Shown piece by piece: positions 63,644 to 64,000 of a stretch of DNA of 64,000 nt. The notes beneath the pieces were generated by a model. The model was not told the origin of the DNA and ran no database searches. It saw only the letters and a program-made list of their open reading frames with translations. The DNA lies in NCBI GenBank assembly GCA_028047635.1, contig JAOFXR010000001.1, positions 1-64,000 of the forward strand. Direction: 5' to 3'. Each line of letters begins with the position of its first letter. The first letter of the stretch is position 1. A program made the translations under genes and the position numbers. This stretch comes from Verrucomicrobiales bacterium (GTDB taxonomy: Bacteria; Verrucomicrobiota; Verrucomicrobiia; Verrucomicrobiales; DEV007).

Positions 63644-64000
63644 ATGATGAAATACAGGCCAGTCGGGATCCTCTTCTCATTTTTAGCGACGCTCAATCTC
63701 TCTGCCTCTTCCAGGGAAGGAATCACCGAGAAGAAGCGTCCCATGGACGGCTATATCATTTTCGGTCAGTCCAATTCCAACGGACGATCTTACCGCTCTG
63801 AGTTAAGCAACGAAGCCCTCCGCTATAATTTTGGGAACGAAGGCAACGCATTCTTATATGCCTACCGCGAACGCTCCTACCAAAACGGCACTCAACCTGA
63901 GGATGTTCCGCTCGGAGTGATGCAACCCGACTCCCGCGAACGGATCGGCGCAGAAGTTACCCTTGGCCGCTTCCTCGCCGCGAAATCACCCCGCCCTGTT
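63644..64000 (+). CDS. SASA/CE6-type acetylesterase, N-terminal part (truncated by window)
   Basis: The first 119 residues are visible; ATG at 63644 or 63647. A signal peptide (about 1-23) is followed by DGYIIFGQSNSNGRSYRSE, where GQSN is the nucleophile block of SASA/CE6 (DUF303) sialate or xylan acetylesterases. RIGAEVTLGRFLA matches the second conserved block (G-x-E-x-x-x-G). The remaining catalytic residues lie beyond the window. Confidence 0.85.
   Translation, partial: MMKYRPVGILFSFLATLNLSASSREGITEKKRPMDGYIIFGQSNSNGRSYRSELSNEALRYNFGNEGNAFLYAYRERSYQNGTQPEDVPLGVMQPDSRERIGAEVTLGRFLAAKSPRPV

Noticed and set aside
1-64000. CRISPR arrays, tRNA or rRNA genes, IS elements
   Set aside because: No regularly spaced repeats, cloverleaf-like sequence, rRNA stretch or transposase reading frame was seen in any gap or frame.

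Overview
The window reads as a chromosomal segment of a Verrucomicrobiota bacterium, most likely Verrucomicrobiae/Verrucomicrobiales. The main grounds are: a five-gene locus in the order of Akkermansia Amuc_1102-1101-1100-1099-1098 (45.6-52.9 kb); a complete Verru/Chthon cassette (B, C, D, A; 23.8-30.4 kb); two very large PVC-type dehydrogenases with C-terminal haem c sites; a DUF1080 protein; and a PQQ-like propeller with the WPQWRG start seen in PVC bacteria. All family calls come from reading translations by eye; no database search was run.

Layout. 0-6 kb: 3' end of dnaG, then rpoD, a small membrane protein, an M48 lipoprotein protease overlapping a 5-formyl-THF cyclo-ligase, a periplasmic SHD1-HMA-HMA protein and a DUF1080 protein. 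6.1-9.6 kb: a patch of decayed genes (ammonium transporter, an unknown small gene, an OmpA-like gene), each broken by in-frame stops and/or frameshifts around one intact gene. 9.7-23.7 kb: the two PVC dehydrogenases flank an exported protein, a GT39/GT2 pair, a small lipoprotein, a ROK kinase, an FkbM methyltransferase and an SGNH hydrolase. 23.8-30.4 kb: the Verru/Chthon cassette, whose products look like a minor-pseudopilin set with a very large GspK-like member. 30.7-45.6 kb: glycosyltransferase, PQQ-like propeller, a TetR gene and an ECF sigma gene sharing a palindromic operator, NlpC/P60 peptidase, SNF2 helicase, a second ECF sigma/anti-sigma pair, an NtrC-like regulator without GAFTGA, RNase D, Rho with a Gly/Arg-rich Q-loop insertion, and CoaE. 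45.6-52.9 kb: the Amuc_1098-1102-like pilus/secretin operon. 53-54.3 kb: a frameshifted coiled-coil gene, khpA and rpsP. 54.4-62.7 kb: a MoxR / exported protein / ABC-2 / DUF58 / VWA operon. 62.8-64 kb: a rhomboid-like protein without the catalytic serine motif and the start of a SASA-type esterase.

Genes that probably work together: rpsP with khpA; coaE with rho; the pilus five; the cassette four, which need an assembly ATPase and platform encoded elsewhere; the MoxR-to-VWA set; and TetR with its ECF sigma. Shine-Dalgarno sequences are weak or absent at many starts, so several start sites rest on signal peptides and homology boundaries.
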